Shown here: positions 51,571 through 61,224 of the stretch, piece by piece | Layout: every line of letters begins with the position of its first letter | Position numbering within the stretch: position 1 is the first letter of the stretch | Assembly (NCBI RefSeq): GCF_018614655.1 | Contig: NZ_JAGGOG010000023.1 | Span: 1-64,000, forward strand | Length of the DNA stretch: 64,000 bases | Source: Pseudomonas fluorescens | GTDB taxonomy: Bacteria > Pseudomonadota > Gammaproteobacteria > Pseudomonadales > Pseudomonadaceae | Reading direction: 5' to 3' | Notes under the pieces: generated by a model | What the model was told of the DNA's origin: nothing | What the model saw: the letters and a program-made list of their open reading frames with translations, nothing else | The model's database searches: none | Translations under genes and position numbers: made by a program

Positions 51571-51788
51571 CGATGACACCTCAAAAAAAGAAAAAACAGT
51601 CGTGGTAAGTAGACGTTGCCTACAACAAAAAGTGCCTTGTCAGGTGGCCTGAAATCCAAAGTTCTTATTGCCAGAGCATACCCGAGCAGAATGCCCCGCT
51701 CGCAAAAATAATCCACGCGGGCGGCGAATATTGAAGCCACCTCTCGATGGGTGCATTGTGGGCACCTGTTTTGCGAAGGGCTCAGATC

Positions 51789-52826
51789 ATGAAGAAACGT
51801 GTTGCCTTGGTGCTGGGCTCCGGCGGCGCCCGGGGTTACGCCCATATCGGCGTGATCGAAGAAATCGAAAAACGTGGTTATGACATCGCCTGTATCGCCG
51901 GTTGCTCCATGGGCGCGGTGGTGGGCGGAATCTACGCGGCAGGCAAACTGGACGAGTACCGAAACTGGATCGAAAGCCTCGACTATCTGGACGTACTGCG
52001 CTTGGTGGATGTGAGCTTTCGTCTCGGTGCCATACGCGGCGAGAAGGTCTTCGGGCAGATTCGCAAGATCGTCGGCGAGATCAATATCGAAGACCTGCGT
52101 ATCCCCTACACCGCTGTAGCCACCGACCTGACCAACCAGCAGGAAATCTGGTTCCAGGAAGGCTGCCTGCATCAGGCCATGCGTGCTTCGGCCGCCATTC
52201 CCAGCCTGTTCACCCCGGTGATGCAAGGCAACCGTATGTTGGTGGACGGCGGCCTGCTCAACCCGCTGCCCATCGTGCCGGTGGTGTCGAGCCACTGCGA
52301 CCTGATCATCGCGGTCAACCTCAACTCCACCAACCAGAAGCACTACCAACTGCCGGTGATTCAACGTCCACCCGCGTTCAAGAGCCGCTTTGACAACTTG
52401 GTGCGTTCGCTGGGTTCGCACTTGCCGTTTCGCCGCAAGCAGGCCGAGCAGCTGTTGCTGCTGGAGCAGGAAGCGCTGCAGGCTCAGGCCGCCGACATCA
52501 ATCCGTGGCTGGAGTCCGCCGAACCCGAAGCACAACAACCTGCCGCCGCGCCAGAACAGGCAGGAGCACCGAAGTCTGCCACCGGTTCATTCATCATCGA
52601 CAACGTCGGCCCTGCATCGCTGCTGGACTTGATCAACCAGAGCTTCGAGGTGATGCAGACGTCACTGGCGCAATACAAGATCGCCGGTTACCCGCCGGAC
52701 ATTCTGATCAACGTGCCGAAACGGGTGTGCCGATTTTTCGAGTTCTACAAAGCACCGGAATTGATCGCCCTGGGGCGGGAGATTGCCAGCGATACGCTGG
52801 ATCGGTATGAGAGTGAGCAGCAATGA
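51789..52826 (+). CDS. Patatin-like phospholipase (RssA-type)
   Basis: A 345-residue cytoplasmic lipid acyl hydrolase-like protein. The oxyanion loop GSGGARG (10-16), nucleophile elbow GCSMG (S40) and dyad DGG (in MLVDGGLLNPLP) are all intact. An Ala/Gln/Pro-rich spacer (about 230-260) divides the catalytic half from a C-terminal conserved region (SFIIDNVGPASLLDLINQ, INVPKRVCRFFEFYKAPELI). The start is ATG 51789 (MKKRVALVLG); the substrate is unknown. Confidence 0.88.
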   Translation: MKKRVALVLGSGGARGYAHIGVIEEIEKRGYDIACIAGCSMGAVVGGIYAAGKLDEYRNWIESLDYLDVLRLVDVSFRLGAIRGEKVFGQIRKIVGEINIEDLRIPYTAVATDLTNQQEIWFQEGCLHQAMRASAAIPSLFTPVMQGNRMLVDGGLLNPLPIVPVVSSHCDLIIAVNLNSTNQKHYQLPVIQRPPAFKSRFDNLVRSLGSHLPFRRKQAEQLLLLEQEALQAQAADINPWLESAEPEAQQPAAAPEQAGAPKSATGSFIIDNVGPASLLDLINQSFEVMQTSLAQYKIAGYPPDILINVPKRVCRFFEFYKAPELIALGREIASDTLDRYESEQQ

Positions 52827-52844
52827 ATTTTCTGTGTGGCTACT

Positions 52845-52953
52845 GACGCCTTCGCGAGCAAGCCCGCTCCCACATTCGACCGTATTACAAAGATGGAACT
52901 CGGTCGAATGTGGGAGCGGCGGTGCGACGATTCGACTTGCTCGCGAAGGCGTC
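52845..52953. repeat. REPIN element downstream of kdpE
   Basis: Outer arms GACGCCTTCGCGAGCAAG (52845-52862) and its complement (52936-52953) enclose inner arms of 17 bp (52866-52882 and 52901-52917, GCTCCCACATTCGACCG type). This is the classical P. fluorescens REP sequence (GAAGGCG/CGCGAGCAAG) in inverted pair form. It lies in the 155-bp gap between the patatin gene and the kdpE stop. Confidence 0.88.
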
Positions 52954-52981
52954 CATACAGGCACCACACATCTATCAGGTA

Positions 52982-53677
52982 TCAGCCCTCGGTATTCAAC
53001 AACCGATACCCAACCCCCGCCTCGGTCACGATAAACCTCGGCTGGGTCGGATCATCCGCCAGCTTCTGGCGCAAATGCCCGACCACGATCCGCAGGTAAT
53101 GGCTGTCTTCGGTATGGGTCGGGCCCCAGATATCCTTGAGCAGTTGCTGTTGTGTAATGACCCGCCCAGGATGCCGCGCCAGTTGCGCCAGCACTGCATA
53201 TTCCTTGCGGGTCAGCGCCACTTCGGCGCCGTCCAGCAACACCCGACGATAGGCCAGGTCTACGGTCAGCGGCCCGAAACGCAAGGCCGCTTCCTGGGCC
53301 TCCCCTGCCGGCGCCTGGCGTAACAGGGCCCGCACACGTGCCAGGAACTCCTGGATACCGAAGGGTTTAGTCACGTAGTCGTTGGCCCCGTTATCCAGCG
53401 CCTCGACCTTCTGTACTTCACTGGCGCGCACCGACAGCACCAACACCGGCACCGTCGACCATTCCCGAAACTCACGCAGCACTTGCTGGCCGTCCATGTC
53501 CGGCAGCCCGAGATCAAGGACCAACAGGTCCGGTTTACTCAAGGCGGCCTGGGCCAGGCCTTCGTTGCCGGTCCCGGCCTCGATGACTTTGTAGCCCTGG
53601 GAGGCCAGGCTGATGCGCAAGAACTTGCGGATCTGCGGTTCGTCGTCAATGACCAAAATCGTCGCAGTCTGGCTCAT
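52982..53677 (-). CDS. kdpE: Response regulator KdpE
   Basis: A 231-residue OmpR-type regulator. The receiver has the acidic pair DDE (11-13), the phospho-acceptor D55 (LLVLDLGLP), a Thr/Ser switch and K in TKPFG. The C-terminal winged helix contains LTRKEYAVLAQLARHPGRV and TEAGVGYRL. It activates kdpFABC when KdpD phosphorylates it under K+ limitation. The start is the ATG at 53677 (MSQTATILV). It is the last gene of the kdp locus; 37 bp follow kdpD. Confidence 0.95.
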   Translation of the reverse strand: MSQTATILVIDDEPQIRKFLRISLASQGYKVIEAGTGNEGLAQAALSKPDLLVLDLGLPDMDGQQVLREFREWSTVPVLVLSVRASEVQKVEALDNGANDYVTKPFGIQEFLARVRALLRQAPAGEAQEAALRFGPLTVDLAYRRVLLDGAEVALTRKEYAVLAQLARHPGRVITQQQLLKDIWGPTHTEDSHYLRIVVGHLRQKLADDPTQPRFIVTEAGVGYRLLNTEG

Positions 53678-53714
53678 GGTGTCCAATCAAAATCCGTGAA
53701 AAAAAGAGGGTAGC

Positions 53715-56366
53715 TCAAGGTTCGCTTTCCAGACCAGGCTGGGCCTGCAAAGGTAGAAATAAGGTGATGCACGTGCCCCGCCCTTCAATGCCCTCAGCCA
53801 CGCTGATATGCCCGCCGTGGGCACCGACCATGCCTTGGCAGATCGCCAGGCCGAGCCCGGTGCCCTGCCCGCCGCGATCACCGCGGGCGGCGGTGTAGAA
53901 CATGTCGAAAATCTTCGCCCGCTCATCCTCGGGAATCCCAGGGCCCTCATCGCTGACCGCAAAAAACAACTGCTGGTCGAGCACGCCGGCGCGTAGTTGC
54001 AAACGGCCGTGGGGCGGAGAGAAGCGCGCGGCGTTTTCCAGCACATTGACCAGCGCCTGCTCGATCAATGCCGCGTGCACGTACAACAACGGCAACTCGG
54101 CCGGAACATCAGCCGTGACGTGCAACGGTGCCAGCACCGCGCGCAAGCGGCCCAACGAGCTGCCGACGATATCGCCGGGCGACACCCAATCCCGCGCCAG
54201 CTTCAAGGCACCGTGGCCCAGGCGTGTCATGTCCAGCAGGTTCTGAATATAGCGGTCCAGACGCTCGGCTTCGTCGCGTGTACCTTCCAGCAATTCCCGG
54301 CGATCTTCCAGGGGGATGGCCTCGCCGAGGGCCAACAGGCTGTCGATGCTGCCGCGCATGGAGGTCAGCGGCGTGCGCAAATCATGAGACACCGACGCCA
54401 ACAAGGCACTGCGCAATTGTTCGGTTTCACCGTGCAGGCGAGCGGCTTCCAGTTCCTGGGCCAATTGTGCCCGGGCCAACGCCTGGGCCAGCGGCTGGCT
54501 CAACGCGGTGAGCAAGCGACGGCGTTGGCCGCTCAACTCCCGGCCGGCTTTCGGGCTGACGCCCAGCAAACCCAACGGACCTTCTTCGCCGGACAATGGC
54601 CACCACCACCAGCGACCAAACGGTAAGGTGCCGGTGCCCATGCCCGCCGGCTGATCGTGCTGCCAAGCCCAATCGGCAGCGGCGCGCTCAGCCTCGGTGA
54701 AGGTGATCGGGCCGCCGGTATCGACTTTCCAGTCACCCTTCCCGTCGCGATTGACCAGGCACAGGTGCAGGTCGTTCCAGTCTTCAAGGTGATGAGCCGC
54801 CGCGCTGATCACCGCCTGACGGTCAGTGGCGGCAGTGAGTTTGCGCGACAGGTCGAGCAGCTCACTGGTTTCTTCCTGGGTGTCACGCAGGGCTTGCAGT
54901 TGCCTGCGTTGGCGGGCGGCCAGGTTACCAGTCAGCGCGGCCATCAGCAGGAAGAACAGCAGGGTCAGCACGTCTTCTTCCCGCTGGATGGCGAAGGAGA
55001 AATTCGGCGGAATAAACAGGAAGTCATAGGTCAGGAATGACAGCGCCGCACAGGCCAGCGATGGGCCTAGACTGCTGCGCACAGCTACCAGCAACACGGC
55101 GGCGAGGAACACCAACGAAATGTTGGGCAACGGCAGGACACTGGATACCGCCCAGGCCACACCGGCGGCCAGCATGGTCGCCAGCACGGCAAGGGCATAG
55201 TCGAACCACACCAGGCCACGCACATCCGGCATACGTGGCGGGGCCGGTGCGTCGTCGCTGTCGAGGACGTTGATCTCCAGGCCACGGGCATTGCGCAATA
55301 GCCGCGACGCCAGTCCACCACCGAACACCCTGCGATGCCAACGCGGCCGCGATTGCCCCACCAACACCAGGCTGGCGCGACGTTCGACGGCGTGCTGGAT
55401 CAGGGTCTTGGCCACTTCTCCCGCCCGCAGCAGCACTACTTCACCGCCCAGGCGTTCAGCCAGTTGCTGAGCGTTTTGCAGGCGCAGTCGCGATTGCTCA
55501 TCCCGTACCCGGCCGTTGTCCACGTGCACCAGGCTCCAGGGCAAATGCCGACGCTGAGCCACACGGCTGGCGTGACGTACCAGGCGCTCGGCCTGGGCAT
55601 CACCGTCCACGCCCACCAACAGACGTCCGCGCACCGTTGGTGCTGCCTGGCCCAGTTGCCGATAGCCCTGGGCCAAATCATCGTCGACGTGGGCCGCCGC
55701 GGTCTGCATCGCCAGTTCGCGCAAGGCCATGAGATTGGTCTGGGTGAAAAATGCATCGATGGCTGCCCGCGCCTGCTCCGGCACATACACCTTGCCATCG
55801 CGCAGACGTTCCAGCAGCTCGCGGGATGGCAGGTCGATCAGCAACAGCTCATCGGCCTCCTGCAACACCCAGTCGGGCAAGGTTTCACGCACCTGCACGC
55901 CAGTGATGCCACGCACCTGGTCGTTGAGGCTTTCCAGGTGCTGCACGTTGACGGTGGTGAACACGTTGATGCCGGCCGCCAGCAGTTCCTGAATGTCCTG
56001 CCAGCGCTTTTCGTGGCGGCTACCGGGAGCGTTGCTGTGGGCCAGTTCGTCTACCAGCACCAGCTTTGGCTTGGCGGCGAGCAGGCCGTCGAGGTCCATT
56101 TCCTCCAGCATCACGCCGCGGTATTCCGAGCGCAGCAACGGCTGTTGCGGCAGGCCGCTGAGCAAGGCTTCGGTCTCGGCGCGGCCATGGGTCTCCACTA
56201 CACCGGCGACCAGTCGTACGCCCTGGCGCAGCTGGGTGTGGGCAGCCTGGAGCATGGCGTAGGTCTTGCCGACACCCGGGGCGGCGCCGAGGAACACTTT
56301 GAGCCGGCCACGGCCGTCCCGGGGCAAGTCGGCTAACAGGGCATCGGCGCGGCCGGAGTCGCTCAT
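53715..56366 (-). CDS. kdpD: Sensor histidine kinase KdpD
   Basis: An 883-residue K+-sensing kinase. It has an N-terminal KdpD domain with Walker A (FLGAAPGVGKTYAML), a Usp domain (about 240-370), four membrane helices (about 385-490), a GAF region (about 500-640), HisKA with His661 (VSHDLRTPLT), and HATPase (NVLENAARFSPP, DEGPGIPEDE, GTGLGLAICQG). It phosphorylates KdpE; phosphatase activity depends on K+. The start is the ATG at 56366. A REP fragment separates it from kdpC. Confidence 0.96.
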   Translation of the reverse strand: MSDSGRADALLADLPRDGRGRLKVFLGAAPGVGKTYAMLQAAHTQLRQGVRLVAGVVETHGRAETEALLSGLPQQPLLRSEYRGVMLEEMDLDGLLAAKPKLVLVDELAHSNAPGSRHEKRWQDIQELLAAGINVFTTVNVQHLESLNDQVRGITGVQVRETLPDWVLQEADELLLIDLPSRELLERLRDGKVYVPEQARAAIDAFFTQTNLMALRELAMQTAAAHVDDDLAQGYRQLGQAAPTVRGRLLVGVDGDAQAERLVRHASRVAQRRHLPWSLVHVDNGRVRDEQSRLRLQNAQQLAERLGGEVVLLRAGEVAKTLIQHAVERRASLVLVGQSRPRWHRRVFGGGLASRLLRNARGLEINVLDSDDAPAPPRMPDVRGLVWFDYALAVLATMLAAGVAWAVSSVLPLPNISLVFLAAVLLVAVRSSLGPSLACAALSFLTYDFLFIPPNFSFAIQREEDVLTLLFFLLMAALTGNLAARQRRQLQALRDTQEETSELLDLSRKLTAATDRQAVISAAAHHLEDWNDLHLCLVNRDGKGDWKVDTGGPITFTEAERAAADWAWQHDQPAGMGTGTLPFGRWWWWPLSGEEGPLGLLGVSPKAGRELSGQRRRLLTALSQPLAQALARAQLAQELEAARLHGETEQLRSALLASVSHDLRTPLTSMRGSIDSLLALGEAIPLEDRRELLEGTRDEAERLDRYIQNLLDMTRLGHGALKLARDWVSPGDIVGSSLGRLRAVLAPLHVTADVPAELPLLYVHAALIEQALVNVLENAARFSPPHGRLQLRAGVLDQQLFFAVSDEGPGIPEDERAKIFDMFYTAARGDRGGQGTGLGLAICQGMVGAHGGHISVAEGIEGRGTCITLFLPLQAQPGLESEP

Positions 56367-56410
56367 GCGGGCGGTCTTCCTTCAGGTGTTGATGTGGATT
56401 GTTTGAGTCC

Positions 56411-56432
56411 GCCTTCGCGAGCAAGTCGAATG
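56411..56432. repeat. REP fragment between kdpC and kdpD
   Basis: This 22-bp stretch (CGCCTTCGCGAGCAAGTCGA and two more bases) is the exact complement of bases in the right part of the REPIN after kdpE (52929-52950). It is unpaired here, so it looks like a single REP or a decayed REPIN. Confidence 0.7.
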
Positions 56433-56445
56433 GCGGCGCCACTGC

Positions 56446-56991
56446 TTACAACTTTTCCAAAGCCATGTTCAGCGCCAGTACGTTCACCACCGGCGGGCCT
56501 ACCAGCGGGCTTTCGATGTGCTCATCCATCAAGCGTTCCAGGGTCGACACCGGCAGATTACGTGCCGCCGCAACCCGCGCCAGTTGATAGGCAATTGCTT
56601 GCGGTGGCAAGTGTGGATCAAGACCGCTGCCAGAGGTAGTCAACATCGCCAGAGGCACCGGGCCCTGGCTCGACACCAACAGTTTATTGGCATCGTCGAA
56701 CACACGGGTAGCCAACGCCGGGTTGCTTGGCCCCAGGTTGCTGGCGCTGCTGGAGACGGTAGCAAATGCCCCGGCAGACAGCCGTGGATGGAACCAGCTG
56801 TCGCCGGTGAAATCCTGGGCAATCAAGCTTGAACCGCGGACCTTGCCACTGGCATCACGTACCAGGCTGCCGTTGGCTTGATCAGGGAACGCCACTTGCG
56901 CCACGCCGGTGACGACCAGGGGATAGGCCACGCCGGTGATCAGAGTCATCAACACCAGCAGGCTCAGGGCCGGGCGGATCATGTTGGACAT
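56446..56991 (-). CDS. kdpC: KdpC, small subunit of K+-transporting ATPase
   Basis: A 181-residue single-span subunit that helps assemble KdpA with KdpB. It has an N-terminal membrane helix (about 8-30), then the GSLIAQDFTGDSWFHPRLSAG block and the C-terminal family motif QVARVAAARNLP-like QLARVAAARNLPVSTLERL. Length agrees with E. coli KdpC (190). A REPIN of 130 bp separates it from kdpB upstream. Confidence 0.95.
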   Translation of the reverse strand: MSNMIRPALSLLVLMTLITGVAYPLVVTGVAQVAFPDQANGSLVRDASGKVRGSSLIAQDFTGDSWFHPRLSAGAFATVSSSASNLGPSNPALATRVFDDANKLLVSSQGPVPLAMLTTSGSGLDPHLPPQAIAYQLARVAAARNLPVSTLERLMDEHIESPLVGPPVVNVLALNMALEKL

Positions 56992-57043
56992 TTCATATTC
57001 CTCAATTCGTTGAACACATCAATTTCTGACACAACTGAAACCC

Positions 57044-57173
57044 GTGGCGAGGGGGCTTGCCCCCGTTGGGCTGCGCAGCGGCCCCTAGACCGGCCACCTC
57101 ACTCTGTCTGAAAGAATGCGGCGGTCCTACTGGGGCTGCTGCGCAGCCCAACGCGGGCAAGCCCGCTCGCCAC
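57044..57173. repeat. REPIN inserted between kdpB and kdpC
   Basis: Arms of about 42 bp (57044-57085 and 57132-57173) are inverted with a few mismatches. Each joins a GTGGCGAG...GCCCGC-type REP to a GGGCTGCGCAGC palindrome. It is a different REP family from the element after kdpE. It lies inside the operon, in the gap between two genes that must be made in stoichiometric amounts. Confidence 0.85.
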
Positions 57174-57186
57174 AAAAATCAGCCGG

Positions 57187-59244
57187 TTACACCAGGTGCA
57201 GTGCGGTCAACAGCATGTCGATCGCCTTGATCCCCACGAACGGCACCAGAAGCCCGCCCAGGCCATAAATCAACAGGTTGCGCCGCAGCAATGCTGCCGC
57301 ACTCGCCGCGTGCACACGCACACCGCGCAGTGCCAACGGGATCAGCACCACGATAATCAGCGCGTTGAACACGATGGCCGAGAGGATCGCGCTCTGCGGG
57401 CTTTGCAGGTGCATCACGTTGAGCACACCCAGTTGCGGGTAGATCGAGGCAAACAGCGCCGGCAGGATCGCGAAGTACTTGGCCACATCGTTAGCGATGG
57501 AAAAGGTCGTCAGTGCGCCACGGGTTACCAGCAACTCCTTGCCGATCTGCACCACGTCCAGCAGCTTGGTGGGATCGCTGTCGAGGTCGACCATGTTGGC
57601 CGCTTCACGGGCGGCCTGAGTACCGTCGTTCATCGCCATGCCAACGTCGGCCTGGGCCAGCGCCGGGGCGTCGTTGGCGCCATCGCCGCACATGGCTACC
57701 AGACGACCGTCGTTCTGTTCATGGCGAATACGTGCCAGCTTTTTCTCCGGCGTGGCTTCGGCCAGTACGTCATCGACGCCCGCTTCAGCGGCAATTGCGG
57801 CGGCGGTCAATGGGTTATCACCCGTTACCATCACCGTACGAATCCCCAGTTTGCGCAGTTCAGCGAAACGCTCTCGAATGCCGGGCTTGACCACGTCCTT
57901 GAGGTGAATCGCCCCCAGCAATTTGCCATCGGCGCACACCAGCAACGGGGTGCCGCCACTCTGGGCGATCTTGTCGATTTCCCGGGACAGCGCCGGTTGC
58001 AGGTCACTGCGCTGCAGGCCGATAAATGCCAGCAGCGAATCCACGGCGCCTTTACGGAATACGCGGCCTTGGTAATCGACACCGGACAAGCGCGTTTCGG
58101 CGCTGAACGGCACCACGGTCAGCTCTTCAGCCGAGGGCTCAGCCTGAGGATGCAACGCCCGCAGGTACTCGACGATGGACTTGCCTTCGGCGGTATCGTC
58201 GGCCAGCGAAGCGAATAACGCCCCCTCGGCCAGTTCCTTGCCGTTGACACCGGGCGCGGCAACCACCGCCGTGCAACGACGGTTACCAAACGTGATGGTG
58301 CCGGTCTTGTCCAGCAACAACACATGCACGTCCCCCGCCGCTTCCACGGCGCGGCCGGATTTGGCGATCACATTCAGGCGCACCAGGCGATCCATACCGG
58401 CAATACCGATGGCCGACAACAGGCCGCCGATGGTGGTAGGAATCAGCGTGACCAACAGCGCCACCAGGAACACCAGCGGCAGGCTGCCATTGGCAAAGTG
58501 GGCGAACGGCTGCAGGGTCACCACCACCAGCAGGAAGATCAGCGTCAGGCCGATCAGCAGGATATCCAGTGCTACTTCGTTGGGGGTTTTCTGGCGTGTG
58601 GCACCTTCTACCAGGGCGATCATGCGGTCCAGTGTCGACTCACCTGGATTGACGGTGATACGGATCACCAACCAGTCCGAAACCAGGCGGGTGTTGCCGG
58701 TGACCGCCGAGCGGTCGCCGCCGGACTCACGGATCACCGGGGCGGATTCGCCGGTGATCGCCGCTTCGTTGACGGCAGCGATACCTTCAATGACCTCGCC
58801 GTCGCCGGGGATCATCTCCCCGGCAACAACCCGCACCACATCACCTTTACGCAGGCTTGCGGCGGGCACGACCTTGAAGCTGCCATCGGCTTCCTTGCGA
58901 CGCGCACTGAGGCCTTCGCTGCCGGCCTTGAGGCTGTCGGCGCGGGCCTTGCCGCGACCTTCAGCCAAGGCTTCGGCGAAGTTGGCGAACAGCACGGTGA
59001 ACCACAGCCATACGGCGATTTGAACGGCGACGTAGGTCGGTACTGAGGTGTCCGGCACAAAGCACAATACGGTGGTGAGGATCGCGGTCAGTTCGACCAC
59101 CAGCATCACCGGCGAGCGTTGCAACTGGCGCGGATCCAGCTTGACGAAGGCCTGGATCAGCGCCGGGCGCCACAGGGCCGAGATGGCGGTTTTAGCCGGC
59201 TCCTGAGCGTTCACGGGAGCTGCATTTTTTGCAGGCATATTCAT
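57187..59244 (-). CDS. kdpB: KdpB, P-type ATPase catalytic subunit
   Basis: A 685-residue ATPase subunit of the inner membrane. The phosphorylation motif is DKTGTIT (D312). Other landmarks are TGES (AITGESAPV), KGA (FRKGAVDS), TGDNPLTAAAIA, GDGANDAPALAQADVG and three groups of membrane helices. It energises K+ uptake through KdpA. I chose the ATG at 59244, 8 nt after GAGGG; an ATG two codons earlier almost touches that site. Confidence 0.96.
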   Translation of the reverse strand: MNMPAKNAAPVNAQEPAKTAISALWRPALIQAFVKLDPRQLQRSPVMLVVELTAILTTVLCFVPDTSVPTYVAVQIAVWLWFTVLFANFAEALAEGRGKARADSLKAGSEGLSARRKEADGSFKVVPAASLRKGDVVRVVAGEMIPGDGEVIEGIAAVNEAAITGESAPVIRESGGDRSAVTGNTRLVSDWLVIRITVNPGESTLDRMIALVEGATRQKTPNEVALDILLIGLTLIFLLVVVTLQPFAHFANGSLPLVFLVALLVTLIPTTIGGLLSAIGIAGMDRLVRLNVIAKSGRAVEAAGDVHVLLLDKTGTITFGNRRCTAVVAAPGVNGKELAEGALFASLADDTAEGKSIVEYLRALHPQAEPSAEELTVVPFSAETRLSGVDYQGRVFRKGAVDSLLAFIGLQRSDLQPALSREIDKIAQSGGTPLLVCADGKLLGAIHLKDVVKPGIRERFAELRKLGIRTVMVTGDNPLTAAAIAAEAGVDDVLAEATPEKKLARIRHEQNDGRLVAMCGDGANDAPALAQADVGMAMNDGTQAAREAANMVDLDSDPTKLLDVVQIGKELLVTRGALTTFSIANDVAKYFAILPALFASIYPQLGVLNVMHLQSPQSAILSAIVFNALIIVVLIPLALRGVRVHAASAAALLRRNLLIYGLGGLLVPFVGIKAIDMLLTALHLV

Positions 59245-59267
59245 TTTCATATCCCTCGGCTCTTTAT

Positions 59268-60965
59268 TTAAAAGGCAGCCATGCTCAAGTGTTCAGCGAT
59301 AGGGCCCAGCGCCAGTGTCGGCAAGAGGCTCAGGCCGCCCACCAGCAAAATGGTCACGGTCAACAGGGTCACGAACAGCGGGCCATGAGTCGGGAAGCTG
59401 TTCTGGCCAATCGGTGCGGTTTTCTTCATCGCCAGGCTGCCGGCCAAGGCCAGTACCGGGAGGATGTAGCCGAAGCGACCGATCAACATGCCAAGGCCGA
59501 GCATCAGGTTGTGGAACGGAGTGTTGGCACTGAAACCGCCAAACGCCGAACCGTTGTTGGCACTGGCCGAGGTGTAGGCGTAGAGCAACTGGCTGAAACC
59601 GTGAGGACCCGGGTTGCTGATAGCGCTGGCCGGACCAGGCAGGCTGGCGGCAATGGCGCCAAGCACCAGTACACCGACAGGCATCACCATCAAGGTCACT
59701 ACCAGCAATTGCACTTCCTTGGCCTGGAGTTTCTTGCCCAGGTATTCCGGGGTGCGGCCGATCATCAGGCCGGCGAGGAACACCGCAATCAACACGTTGA
59801 GCAACATGCCGTACATACCGGCACCCACACCGCCGAAGATCACTTCGCCGACCATCATGTTGACCAGCGCGACCATCCCGCTCAGGGGACTGAGGCTGTC
59901 CTGCATGCCGTTCACCGAACCGTTGGACGCGGCGGTGGTGGTCACCGACCACAACACCGTACCGGTGGTGCCGAAGCGTGCCTCCTTACCCTCCTGCGGC
60001 GCAGTCTGTTCGACGGCCGGGTTGTTCAGGGTCGAGTTGGGCTGGTATTCGGACCACAGCGAAGTCGCGCCGCCGATGAGGAACAGCGCCAACATGCAAC
60101 CGAGGATCGCTCGGCTCTGACGCAGGTCTTTTACGTAATGCCCAAAGGTGAACACTAATGCCACCGGGATCAGGATGATGGATGCCACTTCGAACAGGTT
60201 GGCCCAGGCCGTCGGATCCTCGAACGGATGCGCCGAGTTGACCCCGAAGAAACCACCGCCGTTGGTGCCCAGTTGCTTGATCGCAATCTGGCTGGCTGCC
60301 GGGCCCAAGGGGATCACTTGATCCACGCCCTGCATCGTCACCGCATCCACGTAATGAGCGAACGTTTGCGGCACGCCCTGCCACACCAGGAACAGTGCCA
60401 GCACCAGGCACAACGGCAGCAAGCCGTAGAGGGTGGCGCGAGTCATGTCGACCCAGAAATTACCCAGGGTCTTGCTGGATTTGCGACCGATACCACGGCA
60501 CAGCGCGACCAGGACCGCCAGACCGGTGGCGGCACTGACGAAGTTCTGCACGGTGAGACCAGCCATCTGGCTGAGGTAGCTCAGGGAAGCCTCGCCGCTG
60601 TAGGACTGCCAGTTGGTGTTGGTCATGAAACTGACCGCGGTATTGAAAGCCTGAGTCCATTCCTGCCCCGGCAATTTCTGCGGATTGAGGGGCAGGTAGT
60701 CCTGAAACACCAGGATTGCAAACAACAGCAAAAAGCCTGCGAGGTTGAAGGCGAGCAAGGCCAGGGTGTATTTCTGCCAGCTCTGCTCGCTCTGCGAGTC
60801 GACGCCAGCGATGCGATAACACACGCGCTCCACCGGGCCGAAAACCGGCGTGAGCCAAGTACGCTGACCTTCCATCACCTTATAGTAGAACCGACCCAGG
60901 AAGGGCGCCGGAATCAGTACCAAGGCGAAGAAGGCGATGATCAGCAAATAGTCATAACTGTGCAT
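59268..60965 (-). CDS. kdpA: KdpA, potassium-binding channel subunit
   Basis: A 565-residue integral membrane subunit with about ten helices and four pore-loop regions. Examples are FMTNTNWQSYSGE, GTNGGGFFGVNSAHPFEDP, and the late TSASANNGSAFGGF, which carry the selectivity-filter glycines. The start is the ATG at 60965 (MHSYDYLLII), 8 bp after the KdpF stop. Part of kdpFABC. Confidence 0.97.
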   Translation of the reverse strand: MHSYDYLLIIAFFALVLIPAPFLGRFYYKVMEGQRTWLTPVFGPVERVCYRIAGVDSQSEQSWQKYTLALLAFNLAGFLLLFAILVFQDYLPLNPQKLPGQEWTQAFNTAVSFMTNTNWQSYSGEASLSYLSQMAGLTVQNFVSAATGLAVLVALCRGIGRKSSKTLGNFWVDMTRATLYGLLPLCLVLALFLVWQGVPQTFAHYVDAVTMQGVDQVIPLGPAASQIAIKQLGTNGGGFFGVNSAHPFEDPTAWANLFEVASIILIPVALVFTFGHYVKDLRQSRAILGCMLALFLIGGATSLWSEYQPNSTLNNPAVEQTAPQEGKEARFGTTGTVLWSVTTTAASNGSVNGMQDSLSPLSGMVALVNMMVGEVIFGGVGAGMYGMLLNVLIAVFLAGLMIGRTPEYLGKKLQAKEVQLLVVTLMVMPVGVLVLGAIAASLPGPASAISNPGPHGFSQLLYAYTSASANNGSAFGGFSANTPFHNLMLGLGMLIGRFGYILPVLALAGSLAMKKTAPIGQNSFPTHGPLFVTLLTVTILLVGGLSLLPTLALGPIAEHLSMAAF

Positions 60966-60973
60966 AGCCGCTC

Positions 60974-61063
60974 CTAGTTCCGATCCGCGCGTAACAGCGC
61001 AACCAGCAGATAAATGAACAGCGCCACGGCCAATAGCAGTGACACCCCGTCCAGAACGCTCAT
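60974..61063 (-). CDS. kdpF: KdpF, 29-residue accessory subunit
   Basis: This short gene is easily missed. It encodes 29 residues: MSVLDGVSLLL, then a continuous hydrophobic helix (AVALFIYLLVALL), ending in RADRN. It matches KdpF in length (29 in E. coli), position and single-helix form; KdpF binds lipid at the KdpA-KdpB interface and stabilises the complex. GGAGAAACTTCC upstream is the ribosome site. It is the first gene of the operon. Confidence 0.93.
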   Translation of the reverse strand: MSVLDGVSLLLAVALFIYLLVALLRADRN

Positions 61064-61121
61064 GGAAGTTTCTCCGTCGTACGGCGATTGCCGCGTGTAG
61101 GGAGCATTGTCCGCAGGTGCG

Positions 61122-61172
61122 GCGTAAAGGAACGAGAGCGAGGGTATGGACGGGGCGTAAAGAACGCGTAAA
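61122..61172 (-). promoter_or_regulatory. Candidate KdpE-binding repeats upstream of kdpF
   Basis: On the minus strand, TTTACGC occurs three times (61172-61166, 61161-61155 and 61128-61122), at 11- and 33-bp steps, so all lie on one face of the helix. The middle copy reads TTTACGCCCCGTCC, close to the E. coli KdpE site core TTTACACCCCGCC. They end about 60-110 bp before the KdpF start. No obvious sigma-70 hexamers were found. Confidence 0.55.
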
Positions 61173-61224
61173 GAGTGGGGTTATGCGGGGTTTACTCTGG
61201 GGTTTTGGGGGACTTTGAGGGCCT

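Noticed and set aside
52845..52953. Inverted repeats considered as insertion-sequence ends or attachment sites
   Set aside because: The two arms are about 70 bp apart with no transposase, and the sequence is the known REP/REPIN type.
55335..56336. Open frame of 333 codons antisense to kdpD
   Set aside because: It lies entirely within kdpD, has low-complexity His/Gln-rich translation and no ribosome site or domain.
59229..60158. Open frame of 309 codons antisense to kdpA/kdpB
   Set aside because: It is Gln/His/Arg-rich, crosses a gene boundary and is unlike any protein family; a composition artefact.
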